Part shown: positions 1 through 12,034 of the stretch, in pieces | Numbering within the stretch: position 1 is the stretch's first letter | How the letters are laid out: the number at the start of each line of letters is the position of its first letter | Assembly: GCF_026151205.1 (NCBI RefSeq) | Contig: NC_087080.1 | Location: forward strand, 17,337,337-17,401,336 | Direction of reading: 5' to 3' | From: Bolinopsis microptera | Taxonomy: Eukaryota > Ctenophora > Tentaculata > Lobata > Bolinopsidae | DNA: 64,000 bases | Notes under the pieces: model-generated | Told to the model about the DNA's origin: nothing | The model's input: only the letters and a program-made list of their open reading frames with translations | Databases searched by the model: none | Made by a program: the position numbers and the translations under genes

Positions 1-706
1 GTAGTCAACCAGTGAGTTTGACCAACTGCAGCTGTACTTGTAGCCGGCGACCGGAGTGTTTTCCGGTATCAAAACAAAAAAGTTCGACACATTACACTTA
101 AACATGTCAAAGGATGTATAGTGAGGCACTATGTTCCACAGTTTCGGTCCTTGGACCGCAAAAGACCTGTCGTACAGTGATTGGTTGCGTAAGGAACTTG
201 ACTTGGACAATGAGGGTATGACAGCTAAATCACTGTGTCTTGGGGTCACTTTGAACTTGATATCACAGCAGTTTGGTACCACTTTATGGAGAATCTTCCA
301 CATCATGAGAATGATATACCTCTCCCGTCTGCGCTGTAGAGACATCAATTTAAGCTGTACGAGTCTTTTCCAATAGTAGAGATGTTGAAGACTGCCAATA
401 CGACTGGTGAAAGTTCTTTGCACCCCCTCTATCAGCTGTGTTTCAGTCACCTTGGTAGGGCTCCAGAGTGGGAAGCAATACTCCAGTAAGCTTCTTACTA
501 GTGACTTGTAGAGAGTAGTCATTACGGTCTTGTCGCGAGTTTTGAACACACTGAATACCCAAGATAGCGTGCTCCTTGCTTTGGGTACCATGTTGCCGAT
601 ATGTGTCGACCAGCTAAGAACACTTGAGACCATAGCCCAGAGCGGTGACCGACAAGTAAGAACCTCTCCAGAGGTTCTTAGTTGTCCGTCAGCCATTTGA
701 TTTGGA
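1..706 (-). pseudogene. 3' part of a jockey-like non-LTR retrotransposon RT, degraded
   Basis: Read on the minus strand, about 235 codons match the C-terminal end of reverse transcriptases of jockey/CR1-type non-LTR elements. Visible landmarks are SSVLSWSTHIGN, then FKTRDKTVMTTLYKSLVRS, LLEYCFPLWSPT, and the RRRERYIIL block that typically follows the thumb region. The frame stays open to the window edge at base 1, so the end is not seen. The catalytic palm (xADD box) is absent, and the reading frame is lost upstream near 706, so this is a 5'-truncated dead copy. The stretch around 620-660 reads poorly in one frame, which suggests an old indel. The same protein block recurs on the plus strand at 9.4-10.1 kb. 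Confidence 0.8.
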
Positions 707-1144
707 GATGATTCTATTCAATCTATACTATAGTCTATGTTTTTCTCCTTGAGGACCCATATTGCTTTTGAAAGTTCTGTACTCAATCGGTACTTAGGAT
801 TTTTGAAACTTTGGCGATGATTATACCATCGTGTTTTGAAATTGTTCTTCATCTTTTCTTACTTCATAGCTTCTTAAAATTAAGAGGCCAAAACATTTTC
901 TAGAGCAATTTTTCCATATCGATCGATTTAATTTTAAGAACCGATACAAGTAAACTAATAATCCCTCCTTAATATTTTTCTTATATTCTTCTATTATTGT
1001 TATTATTGTTTCCATATTGTAATTTTCTATATCCAGTCGGCTCAGTTTGTTTTGGTCCGGGCCTTGCTTGCTGGCCCTGCCATGGCTCTCTAGCTTGGGC
1101 AGGTTTGACTTATTTATATATATAAGTAAACTAATATATATATA
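707..1144. other. AT-rich spacer, no gene seen
   Basis: AT-rich sequence between the RT fragment and a Helitron. It ends in a short TATATA run at about 1114-1144. I see no coding signal. Confidence 0.5.
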
Positions 1145-1466
<322 letters not shown>

Positions 1467-2310
1467 TGGACACTTGAACATATTGCAATTATGATCATAA
1501 CATGCACGCAGTCCAGTATTAAAAATAGTAATACATTTAAACTAATCCAACCATACTCAGTTAGGCAGCAAATAGTAAATCTATGCACCCAAAACTAATA
1601 TTAGACAATACACAAACTTTACTCCTTGGACTATAACTCCTTAAACTACAACTTTAAATATGTTCTGACACGGGATGTTATAATTATATTTATTATTCAT
1701 ATTCATATTTATTATTTTACCAAGACGTGACGAAGTTGAGTAAGAACTATAATTGAAGAATTAAAACCAAAAATAAGGCCCCTTCCAGCCATTGCCACCT
1801 GCCACCTAATTTGGCAGGTTTTACATTAAGCTACTGATAATCAATTTGAAGTCTTAAAATGATTCCTGCAAAATTAACCGAAAACCTGCCTATTTATCGT
1901 ATTCGTGCAGAGATTTATCTCACGTAATTATTTAATCGAGTTGTTGATTTATATTTTATAGAAAAGCCTGCAAAATTAACACAAAACCTGCCTCACTTTT
2001 CACCTACTCTCGGCAGGTTTGCTCTATTTTGGCAGGTTTTCCGTTAAATATAAAGTCGAATGCTGCAGATTTAACGCAAATCCTGCGTAAGTTGAGATAA
2101 TTTGAATCAACTTGTGGCGTGATTAAAGCTATATTGGCAGGGGTTTTGGATAATTTGAGTGTACAATGTGGAATACTGTAATGATCGTATAACCTTATTA
2201 CTAGGTAGGGTGTAGGACTGAGACTTGGTTTGTGCAAAGCTACAGAAGTACAGAATGCTACATGCCTACATGGCTCTATAGTTTATACTTTTATACATGC
2301 AGTCACTAGT

Positions 2311-2408
2311 CAGTGGCGAAACGACCGCCCGACACTCCGGCAACCCCTGCTATGCGGAAGGGGATGGGGGGGGTGCAGCTGCGGCCTCTTAGGTACGTTT
2401 CGCCACTG
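2311..2408. mobile_element. Short hAT-like MITE
   Basis: A 98-bp segment bounded by 13-bp inverted repeats CAGTGGCGAAACG / CGTTTCGCCACTG. CAGTGGCG termini are common in hAT-type MITEs, and a clearer relative with an 8-bp duplication lies at 32786. No target duplication is visible here, so this copy is old or the class call is wrong. Confidence 0.5.
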
Positions 2409-2970
2409 CATATTATCCACTGTTACCAACACGGGGTCTATGATAAGTTTGAGTATAAAAGTATAAAAAAATTAGGCGTTCAGGATTTTCAGAGAAAACA
2501 ATATAGGTGTTTTAATATTGAATGGGCGTGGTCTAAAATATTCGAATTTTCAAATTTTGACGACGGAATCCTCGAACCAGTAAGTACAGTATGCCATCTG
2601 CAAAGCAACAGCTCTCAAATATAAAACTCAGCGGAGGTATAAGACCCAACGTTTGCACACTGACTTTTGGCCCACCTTGTATAAAAACCGATTATTGGAA
2701 AATAACTGTTTGCTTAACTTCAGTTCTTAGGTTGCCATTTTTAGATTAGATTGCTATGTTCTTAAGTAGTGAGGACAGCACTTTTTCAGTTGCAGTGCCT
2801 CTACCTGTTCATTGTTCACATTGTAAGATTTAGTGAATGAAGTGATTCTGAAAGAATCTTCAATTACAATTAATATAATAGTTCTAAATATGCAGTTATT
2901 TTCAGATTATGAGATATTTGATCGGAAATTTGTCACACGTTAAAGTGACACTTAATAAGTTGGACCTTAA

Positions 2971-5639
2971 CCCATTAGGGACGATAGGGTCGTTTACGAC
3001 CCACCTTTTCTAGAGGCTATAGAGGACAAACCATAATACTAAACGCAACGAATCTTTCGCACATACGCTCAAAATTTATTGGGCTACATTATTGACTTTC
3101 CAGTCGAGACCCAATTAATTACTAACAACTAAATAATTAGGCTAATTAGTCGTCATAATTGGAAAATATTTCACTTTACTTCTTGCCTTGATTGGGACAT
3201 TAAAACTTTATGTAGGCTTATTTTGTTGAGGACAAAATAGTTGCGGGCAACGATTTCCTTGAGACATATGAAAAGCCCGTGATAATCAGATGTTCACAAA
3301 CAGAGCTAGACGCTGTTTACTAACTGCGGTCGCATACGACCCACTCGTCCGGGTCGCAAACGACCCATCACGGTTTTTCGGCTTTAACTTCTGAAACAAA
3401 GACGTTAGGATAAAATAAAAACTGTAGCATAAGTTAAAAACATATGGTCAATACTGTGTAACTCTAACTTTTTAAAAATAAAGAATTTGGGTCATTAACG
3501 ACCCACTCGGCTCACTTGCTTATTACTACATATGTCCATGTAACTTCTTGAATTCAGCCTAAAGCATGACATCATAAGTTCAAAATCGCCTCTCAGCAAG
3601 TGATAATCATCATAAACTGCGAAAAATCGGTTAAATGGGTCATTAGCGACCCACTAGGACCACAAAATTGATTAATTAAATATAATGTTGTCAAACTTTT
3701 ACGAATATTAGTATAAAAACATGTTATGTCTTGGTCATTACTCCTGTACTTTGATTTAACTTTTAAAATCGATCAACTGGGTCAATAACGACCCACTCGG
3801 AAGTTGAACCACCTCATTAATTATTATCAGTATCATGCTGTTCCACCATCAACAAAGACACTCGTAGGTCTTAATTCCACGCAAACCACGGGTGGCTGAC
3901 TACTAGCCCTTCTGAGATCCAGGGCCAACTGAAGGGCCGTCATCACTCATCAAAGAGCTGCGAGAATAACACTACTGCATATGCCTGGAGTTGCGTCCAG
4001 CGACTAATACTATGGTGCGTGGAAATCTGTACCAAAAGGACCGTGGCCGTGCCGCAAAAGAAAAGGAATCGGCCCTCGTTCCTAACTTGCTAGGTATAGC
4101 CATGCTGTTGTTGTTGCTTATTAGATTCTGTTACCTTTTTCGTCAATTTCGAATCTTGGTAAACGACCTGCTACAACCCACCGCTTGAGACCCAGGGTCC
4201 CACGGTGATCAGATCATGTCACTCAAGAAAAATCCCCTGAACGAAGTATACGAGATATCATGTAACCTTGGGTAAATACTGAAAGACGAGTGGTCAAATT
4301 GCATATTCTAATCCAACATGCCAATCTGTTTTTTTTTCATTCCTAGAAAGTACGAGAATAACTTAACAACTGCTGCATTCAGATGGCTACATCTACAGCT
4401 CTGTGAAGAAGTACAAGGAAAAAGCCCCCCCTCCCCAACCATTTGGCTGGCGGTGCTGCAACCTGCAATCTCTCAGACAACTACCTCGTTGTGGGTAACA
4501 AACCCCGCAACAACGAGGCAGCTTTCAAAACGAAAACAAGTATAACGTAATCGGCCGAGAGGGAGGGGAGTTTCCAGATGATTACGCTTGTGTAATTTTG
4601 ACATAATAGCTATGCGGTGGGGGGGGGGGGCGTAAAAATTGTCCAATAAGTGATTACGTAATATATGAACGGCCCTTAAGAAGTAAAGAAAGGGAGCTGC
4701 GAAGAGAGTAGATGCAGCCATCTGAAATCTGAATCCAGCAGTTGTATAGTTCTTCTTGGACGTTATAGGAATCGGGAAAAGATAGGCATGTTGTTTGCTG
4801 TCTCACGGCATTACGGTCGTGTACTAACAGCTGATAAACTCACCTACCTATCAATCCAATTCTGCCCATTATTCGTCAGTCATCGGGTGACGTGATCTGC
4901 AGATTACCGTGAGACTCCAGATCTCAGAAGGGCTAGTAGTCAGCCACCCGTGGTTTGCGTGGAATTAAGACCTACAAGTGTCTTTCTTGATGGTAGAACA
5001 ACATGATACTGATAATTAATGTCGTGGTTCAACTTCCGAGTGGGTCGTTATTGACCCAGTTGATCGATTTTAAAATTTAAATCAACGTACAGGAGTAATG
5101 ACCAAGATATACATGTATTTATACTAATATTTGTAAAAGTTTGACAACATTATATTTAATTAATCAATTTTGTGGTCTTAGTGGGTCGCTAATGACCCAT
5201 TTAACCGATTTTTCGCAGTTTATGATGATTATCACTTGCTGAGAGGCGATTTTGAACTTATGATGTCATGCTTTAGGCTGAATTCAAGAAGTTACATGGA
5301 CATATGTAGTAATAAGCAAGTGAGCCGAGTGGGTCGTTAATGACCCAAATTCTTTATTTTTAAAAAGTTAGAGTTACACAGTATTGACCATATGTTTTTA
5401 ACTTATGCTACAGTTTTTATTTTATCCTAACGTCTTTGTTTCAGAAGTTAAAGCCGAAAAAACCGTGATGGGTCGTTTGCGACCCGGACGAGTGGGTCGT
5501 ATGCGACCATAGCTGTATCTTTTAAAGTAAACGAGATACAGATTAGCTTTTTTGGATATCTCATTTTTGCTGTAAAGTGACCTAGTGTGTTAAACGGTAT
5601 CAAAATCGGCAAACTTTAAAACTCGTCGTCCCTAATGGG
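2971..5639. mobile_element. TTAA-flanked palindromic DNA element, piggyBac-like
   Basis: TTAA (2967-2970 and 5640-5643) flanks an element whose ends are CCCATTAGGGACGA and its inverse. TTAA targeting with CCC/GGG ends is characteristic of the piggyBac superfamily. Arms of about 590 bp (3328-3919 and 4919-5508) are near-perfect inverted copies, so the element is a large foldback. Within the arms the near-palindrome GGGTCGTTAATGACCC recurs in variants (GGGTCGTTATTGACCC, GGGTCGCTAATGACCC, GGGTCGTATGCGACC). The 1-kb centre (3920-4918) has only short open frames that I do not recognise; no transposase is evident, so it is probably non-autonomous. Confidence 0.8.
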
Positions 5640-5686
5640 TTAATCGAAATTCGTATTCACGAATTGGAAATAGCTCGTACTATAAT

Positions 5687-5735
5687 TTATAGGTTGACCT
5701 CCCACATATGCTCTAAGTGGGAGGTCAACCTATAA
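5687..5735. repeat. Perfect 19-bp inverted repeat (hairpin)
   Basis: The stem TTATAGGTTGACCTCCCAC and its exact complement are separated by 11 nt, just outside the TTAA element. It could be a degenerate MITE; the function is unknown. Confidence 0.85.
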
Positions 5736-6812
5736 CTCAAATTATTGCTATTTACCAATATTAATTGATCACTGATGTGGCACTTTCAGCGGAAAATTAG
5801 TAATAGAAAGCGGACAAACCAGTTTTGGTGAAGGATGTATATCTTATACTCTTATAGTAGTTGTACACTGTACAGCAATGCTAAGGTAATGAGGTAATGC
5901 TGTAATGGGACTACTGCGGAACCTCTACCGGCCAAACATATTATCTCATTATTGAAGGGTGTAGACTGTAATATAGATGTAAGAACTTGCTAAATTGGGA
6001 GGTGACTGTTTTAAAATGATCAGATGCTTGCTTACTAACTTATTAAGAATGAGAGGTGATAGTGATTTACTTTATCTTGACAGGACAGTTAAGTATTTAA
6101 GCTTAAGAAACCACGTGGAGCTAAACGGTGCAAGTGATATAATACTTGAAAATTGACCCCCCCCCCCCCCCCCCCCCCCCGACAATTGACCAAACAAATA
6201 TATTTATTATACTAACCCTAACAGTAACCCGATTGGGCGACATCTGTCCGACAGCGACATCTGTCCGACAGCCGAATTGGGGATTTCGGACAGATTTCGC
6301 TGTCGGACAGGAGTCGTTTTTGGCGACATCTGTCCGAATTTCGGATCATATTGTAATTTCGGTTCACATTCGTATTTCACAAACTCACGGGTAATTTCGT
6401 GACGTTGCTCCCATTGTTCGAATGCTGATTTGATCCATTGAGATCTGATCCATCGATACGTGATTGACTATTTAAGGACAGGATTGTGCTAGCCGTACAC
6501 TAACAAGCTGTCGATCACATCACAAGACACAGCCTACATGAGTACATATAGGATAGCAGCCGTATGGAGATCAGTTATCGCAATCCACAATGGCAACCAA
6601 TCTTCAGTAAACAGACCCAGATCTGCAGCAAACAGACCCGAGAGATCTGGAAACGCTATCCATTCCTGCAAACTAAATCCTCTCTACCGACAACAGTCCA
6701 ATGATGCTCTGGGACTCTGGATGGGACGAACAGACTCGTCGATCATTCCTTTGGGGGACTCCTAAGAACGCAGATCATATGGTGGACGCGGAGCATTGCG
6801 TAGTCAACGCCC

Positions 6813-7062
6813 AACGGTACCTTCAAATCCGCACCTAATCTCTTCCATCAGCTCTTCACAGTCCACGGACTCTTCCCTGACGGCTGGCACCTCCCCCTCT
6901 TCTAAGGACTCATTCCTGGAAAATCGACGACCCTCTACCGCAACATGTTCGAGGAGATAGACACCTGGGCTTCTGAGGCCTTGGGGCTACCAACCACAAT
7001 ACATTCTCATGGACTACGAGCTTGCCATTCACAACGCAGTTGCTTCATGCCTGCCTGCCTAG
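6813..7062 (+). pseudogene. MULE (Mutator-like) transposase domain remnant
   Basis: Starting at 6813 the frame reads NGTFKSAPNLFHQLFTVHG, which matches the D-G-T-F-K...Q-L(F/Y)T-I-H-G opening of the MULE transposase domain with the first Asp changed to Asn. It continues with LIPGKSTTLYRNMFEEID and, after a one-base shift near 7010, LMDYELAIHNAV, corresponding to the second catalytic block D(Y/F)ExA. An in-frame TAA at 6903-6905 and the frameshift make it non-functional. It supports a Mutator-type origin for the surrounding element. Confidence 0.65.
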
Positions 7063-7275
7063 GTCGAAAATAAACTAGTAGTACACTATGGCTCAGATCA
7101 TATCTCAAATTGGCAATGTTACGTATTCAAATTAACAGTTCAGATCACGTCTCTAATTGGAAATGTGTTGTATTGAAATCAGATCACAATTTCGGACAAT
7201 TGTCGTTTTTTCTGGTACCCTGAGTCGGACAGATGTCGCTTTCGGACAGATGTCGCTGACAGGAGTCGTGTTACC

Positions 7276-7689
7276 CAGTAACCCTAACCCTGACCCTGAC
7301 CCTAACCCTAACCCTAACCCTAACCCTGACCCTGACCCTGACCCTAACCCTGACCCTAACCCTGACCCTAACCCTGACCCTAACCCTGACCCTAACCCTG
7401 ACCCTAACCCTGACCCTAACCCTGACCCTAACCCTGACCCTAACCCTGACCCTAACCCTGACCCTAACCCTGACCCTAACCCTGACCCTAACCCTGACCC
7501 TAACCCTGACCCTAACCCTGACCCTAACCCTGACCCTAACCCTGACCCTAACCCTGACCCTAACCCTGACCCTAACCCTGACCCTAACCCTGACCCTAAC
7601 CCTGACCCTAACCCTGACCCTAACCCTGACCCTAACCCTGACCCTAACCCTGACCCTAACCCTGACCCTAACCCTGACCCTAACCCTGA
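7276..7689. repeat. Interstitial telomere-like array, (CCCTAACCCTGA)n
   Basis: About 34 units of a 12-bp repeat made of one canonical telomeric hexamer (CCCTAA) and one variant (CCCTGA), very regular after 7340. It is internal to the element and not at a chromosome end, since ordinary sequence continues on both sides. Open frames across it (NPDPNPDP..., RVRVRV...) are repeat artefacts. Confidence 0.95.
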
Positions 7690-8487
7690 ATTGACCCAGT
7701 GTAATTACATGGGGGGTCAATTGTCGGGGTAGATTGCATCAGGGGGTCATTTGTCGGAGGGGGGGGGGGGGAGGGGGTCAATTGTTGCGGTACCGTACTA
7801 TATAAGTATATAGCGTACTATAGTTATACCTCTCATTTGGAGATTCAGTGCCATGGTTGTCAGCTTTTTATCAACTCCGGCCAATTTCTTGACTGCGCTA
7901 ATCAACTCGGTTTTATTGACTTTTAGTTTTGGTGCCAAATAAGCAAAATTCCAAATAACTTAAGAACTTAAAAGAAAGATAAAAGAAACCTGCCAATTTA
8001 TAAATTTAACGCTGCCATAATAAGATTATAGCATTATAATCTATTTGGCATGGATTGATAATTTTATAACAAATCCTGCAAAGTTAATGGAAAACCTGCC
8101 GATTTAACTTTATCACTGCCGTAATCTATCCGGCAAGGATTGATAATTTTATAAAAAATCCTGCCAAGTTAATGGAAAACCTGCCGATTTAACTTTATCA
8201 CTGCCGTAATCCATCCGGAAAGGATTGATAATTTTATAGCAAATCCTGCCAAGTTAATAGAAAACCTGCCAAATAACAAATACCTGCGCTGTTGATGCAG
8301 GATCACTAGTTAATTAGGCAGGTTTTGACATAAAAAATTAAGAGAAAACCTGCGGATTTAGTGTAATATACTGCTGATCTGGACAGGGTAAATTAGATTA
8401 CTAGGCAGGAGTGGTAATTTCGCAGTCTTCGCTATTAACTGGGCAGGTTTTAGGTTAAATTCGCAGTGGCAATGGCTGGAAGGGGCC

Positions 8488-9433
8488 TAAAATAGCATGT
8501 TATATATTTGCTCATAACTTTGTTAGAAAAAGTAACGCACAGCATAGGTTATGTTACAAAAATATAATATTTTATATCATTTTAAATACATGGAGACCAA
8601 AAGCAAATTTGCAAATAATATTAATTACAGTTACACAAATATTATTTTTCAGGGGCTGGTGTGGATGCTGTCTCATTCCCTTTTGTTTCCGAAGGTGCAA
8701 AGATGTGTATCACTATTGCAACAACTGCAACATTCATTTAGGAATTTTACGACGCATTTGAAGCCATGTGCTGTACAGCTACAGTCAAAACTAGAGCAAA
8801 AACCGACAATACGATAATGTACCGACATACGGTTCATGTACAGTTGACGTACATCGAATGAACGAGTGGTACATAGTTGGCACACGGTTGATTGATGTAC
8901 TTTACGCATGGTTTATGACACCGTCTATGCAATACAGTAACTGCGACAGTCGACACATAACGCTTGATTTATATACTACTTGCACATTTTCAAACGCTTC
9001 ACGCATATTCGTGTATAGATTTACTCCGCGAATAACTTGCGGAGTAAATCATTTGTATCACCGTGCAGATGTGCGGCTTTTGAATTGGAAATTAATTAAT
9101 TGCGTTTAAATTACAGTTCTGCATCGAAATTATTATCAATTTTTTCAATCGGATCTTTCCCCTTAAAATGTTGGGGCGGGTGCCAAAACACCCCAAGAAC
9201 CCGCTTCTGAATAAAGGATAAGTAGAAGTAGGAATAGAGTTGTAAGTAACTTAATGAAAGTGAGCCGCTGCAATTGTCTTTGCTAATATAAACAAGTATA
9301 CCTAATTTGATTAAAATTTGACAAAAATTGGGTAAAGTGGACCGCTGCCAGTGTCTTTCTTTCCCAAAAAGTAAATGATGTTAATTTGAATGACCGTCCG
9401 CAAATGCAAAATGATACAGAGAATGAAATTCAT
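8488..9433. other. Non-coding stretch with a small hairpin
   Basis: No gene recognised. At 9021-9051 an inverted repeat (ATTTACTCCGC, 9-nt loop, inverse) is visible. About 9330-9420 resembles one arm of the palindrome at 11675-12034 (CGCTGCCAGTGTCT...TTTGAATGACCG), so it is a third copy of that repeat. Confidence 0.5.
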
Positions 9434-10093
9434 GGTCCCCGTCCGACTGCAAATGTCTCCAGGAAGATCTCTGTGCAATAGTGCGATGGGTAGTAGCAAA
9501 CAACATGGAGCTAAACGAAAGTAAGTTCCAATTTCTCCACCATGGTAAGAACCCTGAGCTAAAGCAACTGTACAATGTACATCTTACCGTCTGGTGCATC
9601 GATATCTTCTGATGATGTCGTGAAAGATCTCGGTGTGTATGTTGACAGTGATCTCTCCTGGCGTAAACACATCACAAGAAAGTCCTCTGAGGCAGCGAGC
9701 AAAGCTGGATGGGTACTGAGAATTTTATCTACCAGAGACAAAGACACGATGATGATGCTCTTCAAGACATACGTCCGCTCTATTACCGAGTATTGTTGTG
9801 CTCTCTGGTCGCCTCACCTGCAGTGTGACATAATCATGATTGAGTCGATCCAACACTCATTCACTGCAAAAATAGCAGGATACAAGCATATTAGCTACTC
9901 CCTACAGCGCCGCCGAGAGAGGTATATGATCATCCTTGACTGGAAAATTTACTGTGGTGAGAATCCCAACAGTGTAAACATTTCTTTCCAACACTCTCAA
10001 GAAGAGGTGTGACATGTCTTCGTCCTCTAGGCGGATCAAAATACAAAAGCACCAACACCATTAAGTTCCATTCTTTCCCCGACATCCCTCCTA
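9434..10093 (+). pseudogene. Jockey-like RT C-terminal fragment, two frameshifts
   Basis: From 9434 the frame reads CLQEDLCAIVRWVVANNMELNESKFQFL, the region just after the catalytic palm in non-LTR RTs. A frameshift near 9575 leads into VKDLGVYVDSDLSWRKHI, SITEYCCALWSPHL and LQRRRERYMIILDWKIY. A second shift near 10005 restores GVTCLRPLGGSKYKST, the usual tail block, before a stop at about 10092. The xADD motif is upstream and missing. It is a relative, not a duplicate, of the fragment at 1-706. It runs directly into the (CCCT)n tract. Confidence 0.75.
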
Positions 10094-10147
10094 CCCCTGA
10101 ATAGAGGTCCCAGAGGTCAACAACAGATCTCGAGAGGTCTCCAGAGG

Positions 10148-10652
10148 TCCCCCTCCCCCCTCCCCCCTCCCTCCCTCCCTCCCTCCCTCCCTCCCTCCCT
10201 CCCTCCCTCCCTCCCTCCCTCCCTCCCTCCCTCCCTCCCTCCCTCCCTCCCTCCCTCCCTCCCTCCCTCCCTCCCTCCCTCCCTCCCTCCCTCCCTCCCT
10301 CCCTCCCTCCCTCCCTCCCTCCCTCCCTCCCTCCCTCCCTCCCTCCCTCCCTCCCTCCCTCCCTCCCTCCCTCCCTCCCTCCTCCCTCCCTCCCTCCCTC
10401 CCTCCCTCCCTCCCTCCCTCCCTCCCTCCCTCCCTCCCTCCCTCCCTCCCTCCCTCCCTCCCTCCCTCCCTCCCTCCCTCCCTCCCTCCCTCCCTCCCTC
10501 CCTCCCTCCCTCCCTCCCTCCCTCCCTCCCTCCCTCCCTCCCTCCCTCCCTCCCTCCCTCCCTCCCTCCCTCCCTCCCTCCCTCCCTCCCTCCCTCCCTC
10601 CCTCCCTCCCTCCCTCCCTCCCTCCCTCCCTCCCTCCCTCCCTCCCTCCCTC
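10148..10652. repeat. (CCCT)n microsatellite, about 500 bp
   Basis: Nearly pure CCCT/CCTC tetranucleotide with one phase slip near 10380. The purine-rich complement gives a long spurious GGREGGRE open frame. The strongly polypurine/polypyrimidine tract could form triplex DNA. Confidence 0.97.
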
Positions 10653-11674
10653 GGGGTCTAACGATTTTTTGATAGACCTTAAAATGACTCGTCCAGATCC
10701 AGTTAAATCCTTAAATTTGAAATAACTCAATAGCTGAAATTTATGATGACACTTTGTATGCTTGACCCCCAGTCCGCCATTTTTGAGATTCATAAAAATC
10801 GGTTGTGTTCAAAAGGTGTAAAATTAAATGGCAGTCAACATGGTGGTAACGATTTTTTGATAGACCTTAAAATGACTCGTCCAGATCCAGTTAAATCCTT
10901 AAATTTGAAATAACTCAATAGCTGAAATTTATGATGACACTTTGTATGCTTGACCCCCAGTCCGCCATTTTTGAGATTCATAAAAATCGATTGTGTTCAA
11001 AAGGTGTAGAATTAAATGGCGGTCAACATGGTGGTAACAATTTTTTGATAGACCTTAAAATGACTCGTCCAGATCCAGTTAAATCCTTAAATTTGAAATA
11101 ACTCAATAGCTGAAATTTATGATGACACTTTGTATGCTTGACCCCCAGTCCGCCATTTTTGAGATTCATAAAAATCGATTGTGTTCAAAAGGTGTAGAAT
11201 TAAATGGCGGTCAACATGGTGGTAACGATTTTTTGATAGACCTTAAAATGACTCGTCCAGATCCAGTTAAATCCTTAAATTTGAAATAACTCAATAGCTG
11301 AAATTTATGATGACACTTTGTATGCTTGACCCCCAGTCCGCCATTTTTGAGATTCATAAAAATCGATTGTGTTCAAAAGGTGTAGAATTAAATGGCGGTC
11401 AACATGGTGGACTGGTAACGATTTTTTAATAGACCTTAAAATGACTCGTCCAGATCCAGTTAAATCCTTAAATTTGAAATAACTCAATAGCTGAAATTTA
11501 TGATGACACTTCGTATGCTTGACCTCCAGTCCGCCATTTTTGAGATTCATAAAAATCGATTGTGTTCAAAAGGTGTAAAATTAAATGGCAGTCAACATGG
11601 TGGTAACGATTTTTTGATAGACTTTAAAATGACTCGTCCAGATCCAGTTAAATCCTTAAATTTGAAATAACTCA
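10653..11674. repeat. ~188-bp satellite, about 5.5 tandem copies
   Basis: Unit starts recur near 10659, 10847, 11035, 11223, 11414 and 11605. Landmarks in each unit are GATTTTTTGATAGACCTTAA, GACTCGTCCAGATCCAG and GCTTGACCCCCAGTCCGCC. Copies are more than 95% alike by eye; the fifth has a small insertion (GGACT). The array is broken by the palindrome at 11675 and resumes at 13618. Confidence 0.92.
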
Positions 11675-12034
11675 ATTTGACCAAAACCCATAATCATGGG
11701 TAGAGTGGAGCGCTGCCAGTGTCTCTCTTTCCCAAACAAAAGGCAATGATATCAATTTGAATGACCGTTATCAAATGCAAAATGATACCGAGAATGAAAT
11801 CGGTCGCTCGCTTTTCCCATTCATTTACAATTGAAATAGATTACATGTTATAAATCGAAACTTATTACAATTCGTAAGCCATGAATGAGTGGGAAAAGCG
11901 AGCGACCGATTTCATTCTCGGTATCATTTTGCATTTGATAACGGTCATTCAAATTGATATCATTGCCTTTTGTTTGGGAAAGAGAGACACTGGCAGCGCT
12001 CCACTCTACCCATGATTATGGGTTTTGGTCAAAT
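11675..12034. repeat. Foldback repeat, ~145-bp arms
   Basis: The left arm (11675-11820) begins ATTTGACCAAAACCCATAAT and is inversely repeated in 11889-12034, with a 65-bp AT-rich centre. It interrupts the satellite. A diverged single arm occurs at about 9330-9420. It is probably a MITE or foldback element; no target duplication was identified. Confidence 0.85.

Larger units (their letters stand above)
6150..7795. mobile_element. Telomere-repeat element with GACAATTGACCCC ends and a MULE transposase remnant
   Basis: The left side has a C-run (6157-6180) and GACAATTGACC. The right side has the inverse motif GGGGTCAATTGTCGGGG repeated with G-runs, ending GTCAATTGTTGCGGTACCG. Between them lie copies of the motif GACATCTGTCCGACAG in both orientations (6238-6320, 7225-7260), a MULE-like transposase remnant, and a 400-bp telomere-like array. 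A second element with the same terminal motif and another telomere-like array is at 58.1-58.8 kb. Treating the whole as one transposon is inference. Confidence 0.5.
1777..8487. mobile_element. TIR DNA transposon with TAA duplication, PIF/Harbinger-like, interrupted by nested insertions
   Basis: The ends are 22-bp inverted repeats beginning GGCCCCTTCCAGCCATTGCC (1777 onward, and 8487 reading backward), flanked by TAA on both sides (1774-1776 and 8488-8490). A 3-bp TAA/TWA duplication with a GGC-rich TIR is the usual state of PIF/Harbinger elements; the class assignment is inference because no transposase is visible. Just inside both ends are many copies of the motif GGCAGGTTTT, and at 8046-8275 an 85-bp unit is repeated about 2.7 times. 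The 6.7-kb span contains a hAT-like MITE, a 2.7-kb TTAA element and a telomere-repeat element, so the original element was much shorter. Confidence 0.7.

Noticed and set aside
7276-7689. A true chromosome end
   Set aside because: Ordinary sequence continues on both sides and the repeat alternates canonical and variant hexamers inside an element.
7157-7732. Open frames of NPDP / RVRV repeats across the telomere-like array
   Set aside because: A 12-bp repeat is open in most frames on both strands; no flanking coding sequence or start context supports a protein.
9930-10793. 287-codon minus-strand frame rich in GGRE
   Set aside because: It is the complement of (CCCT)n joined to satellite and retroposon sequence, with no coding character of its own.
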